A stretch of DNA of 17,026 nt, taken from NCBI GenBank assembly GCA_021815835.1, contig JAKAZN010000001.1, positions 1 through 17,026 of the forward strand, read 5' to 3'. Below, one piece after another: positions 16,559 through 17,026 of this stretch. This stretch comes from Pseudomonadota bacterium. GTDB taxonomy: Bacteria; Pseudomonadota; Alphaproteobacteria; Acetobacterales; Acetobacteraceae. The notes under the pieces were generated by a model. The model ran no database searches and was not told where the DNA came from. It saw only the letters and a list, made by a program, of their open reading frames with translations. Numbering within the stretch: the stretch's first letter is position 1; each line of letters starts with the position of its first letter. The translations under genes were made by a program, and so were the position numbers.

Positions 16559-17026
16559 TGCGCGCCCCGCGATCGCATCGGATTTCCGCCTGGGACGGAC
16601 AGATCCTGCACGCGCTGGAATGGGAGGGCGAGGGCCCCGCCCTGTTCTGCCTGCCTGGCCTCGTGCGCACCGCCGGGGATTTCGCCGCGCTGGCCGCCGG
16701 CGCGGGCGCGGGGCGGCGGATGGTGGCGATCGACTACGCCGGGCGGGGCGGGTCGTTCCGCCTGCCCTCCGGCGCCCCGCCCGACCGCTACGGGCCGGAG
16801 GCCTGCGTGCGCGACGCGATGGATCTGGCCGCCGCGCTGCATCTCGACCGCGCGGTGCTGGTGGGCACGAGCTTCGGCGGGCTGATCGCGATGGGTCTTG
16901 GCGTCGCGCGTCCCGGGCTGATCGCCGGGGTGGTACTGAACGATATCGGCCCCGACATCGGCGCGGCGGGGGCGGAGTTCGTGCGCCAGTTCGTCGCCCA
17001 CGATCCGGCGCTGGCCGACCTGGAAG
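16555..17026 (+). CDS. Alpha/beta-fold hydrolase (C-terminal part beyond window)
   Basis: I translated 157 codons by hand from ATG 16555 to the right edge, with no stop. Typical hydrolase blocks appear in order: LFCLPGLVRTAGDFAAL (30-46), the oxyanion-hole strand; MVAIDYAGRGGS (56-67), the usual turn after strand 4; and VLVGTSFGGLIAM with nucleophile S106 in the G-x-S-x-G elbow. The catalytic acid and histidine lie beyond the window. No signal peptide is visible, so it is probably cytoplasmic. The start overlaps the slt stop (ATGATG around TGA); ATG 16558 is equally possible. The substrate is unknown. Confidence 0.88.
   Translation, partial: MMRAPRSHRISAWDGQILHALEWEGEGPALFCLPGLVRTAGDFAALAAGAGAGRRMVAIDYAGRGGSFRLPSGAPPDRYGPEACVRDAMDLAAALHLDRAVLVGTSFGGLIAMGLGVARPGLIAGVVLNDIGPDIGAAGAEFVRQFVAHDPALADLE

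Overview
The window is about 17 kb of very GC-rich DNA, densely packed with genes and with strong G/C bias at third codon positions. The dusB-ntrB-ntrC-ntrY-ntrX order, a COQ7-type ubiquinone hydroxylase and a DapA with close relatives in alphaproteobacteria point to an alphaproteobacterium. Rhodospirillales/Acetobacteraceae is my best guess, but that is inference and not proven here. I see no rRNA, tRNA, CRISPR array, insertion sequence, prophage or origin, and no gene-free stretch longer than about 160 bases.

Layout. Positions 1-395 (minus) hold the N-terminal part of a glutathione S-transferase cut by the window edge. Positions 465-1504 (plus) hold dsbB and coq7, overlapping by an ATGA junction. 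Positions 1574-8933 (minus, read right to left) form a five-gene nitrogen-control operon: dusB (nifR3), ntrB, ntrC, ntrY, ntrX. All junctions are abutting, overlapping or within 10 bases. Next on the minus strand are a small unrecognised protein with a PEP-CTERM-like tail (9031-9504), a PcaB-like lyase (9593-10936), a CLC chloride transporter with C-terminal CBS-like domains (11047-12858), smpB (13016-13501) and dapA (13549-14427). On the plus strand, divergent from dapA, are a soluble lytic transglycosylase (14531-16558) and an alpha/beta hydrolase that runs off the right edge (16555 onward).

How the genes work together. NtrB/NtrC is the classic nitrogen-starvation two-component pair. NtrY/NtrX is the membrane-bound paralogous pair. 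In this operon they sit behind the tRNA dihydrouridine synthase DusB, the arrangement known from Rhodobacter and Azospirillum as nifR3-ntrBC-ntrYX. NtrC keeps the sigma-54 contact motif GAFTGA and NtrX has lost it, so the two regulators probably act on transcription in different ways. DsbB makes disulfide bonds using quinone and COQ7 makes ubiquinone, so their translational coupling may be functional. The remaining genes are housekeeping: lysine/peptidoglycan precursor synthesis, ribosome rescue, wall turnover and ion transport.

No unmistakably new system is visible. The features most worth a second look are: the dusB promoter, where a perfect palindrome fills the -35/-10 spacer and the predicted transcript is almost leaderless; the small PEP-CTERM-like protein with no export signal; a 9-residue tandem repeat with rare codons in the transglycosylase signal peptide; a perfect hairpin that may mask the smpB ribosome binding site; and a CLC protein lacking most signature residues.
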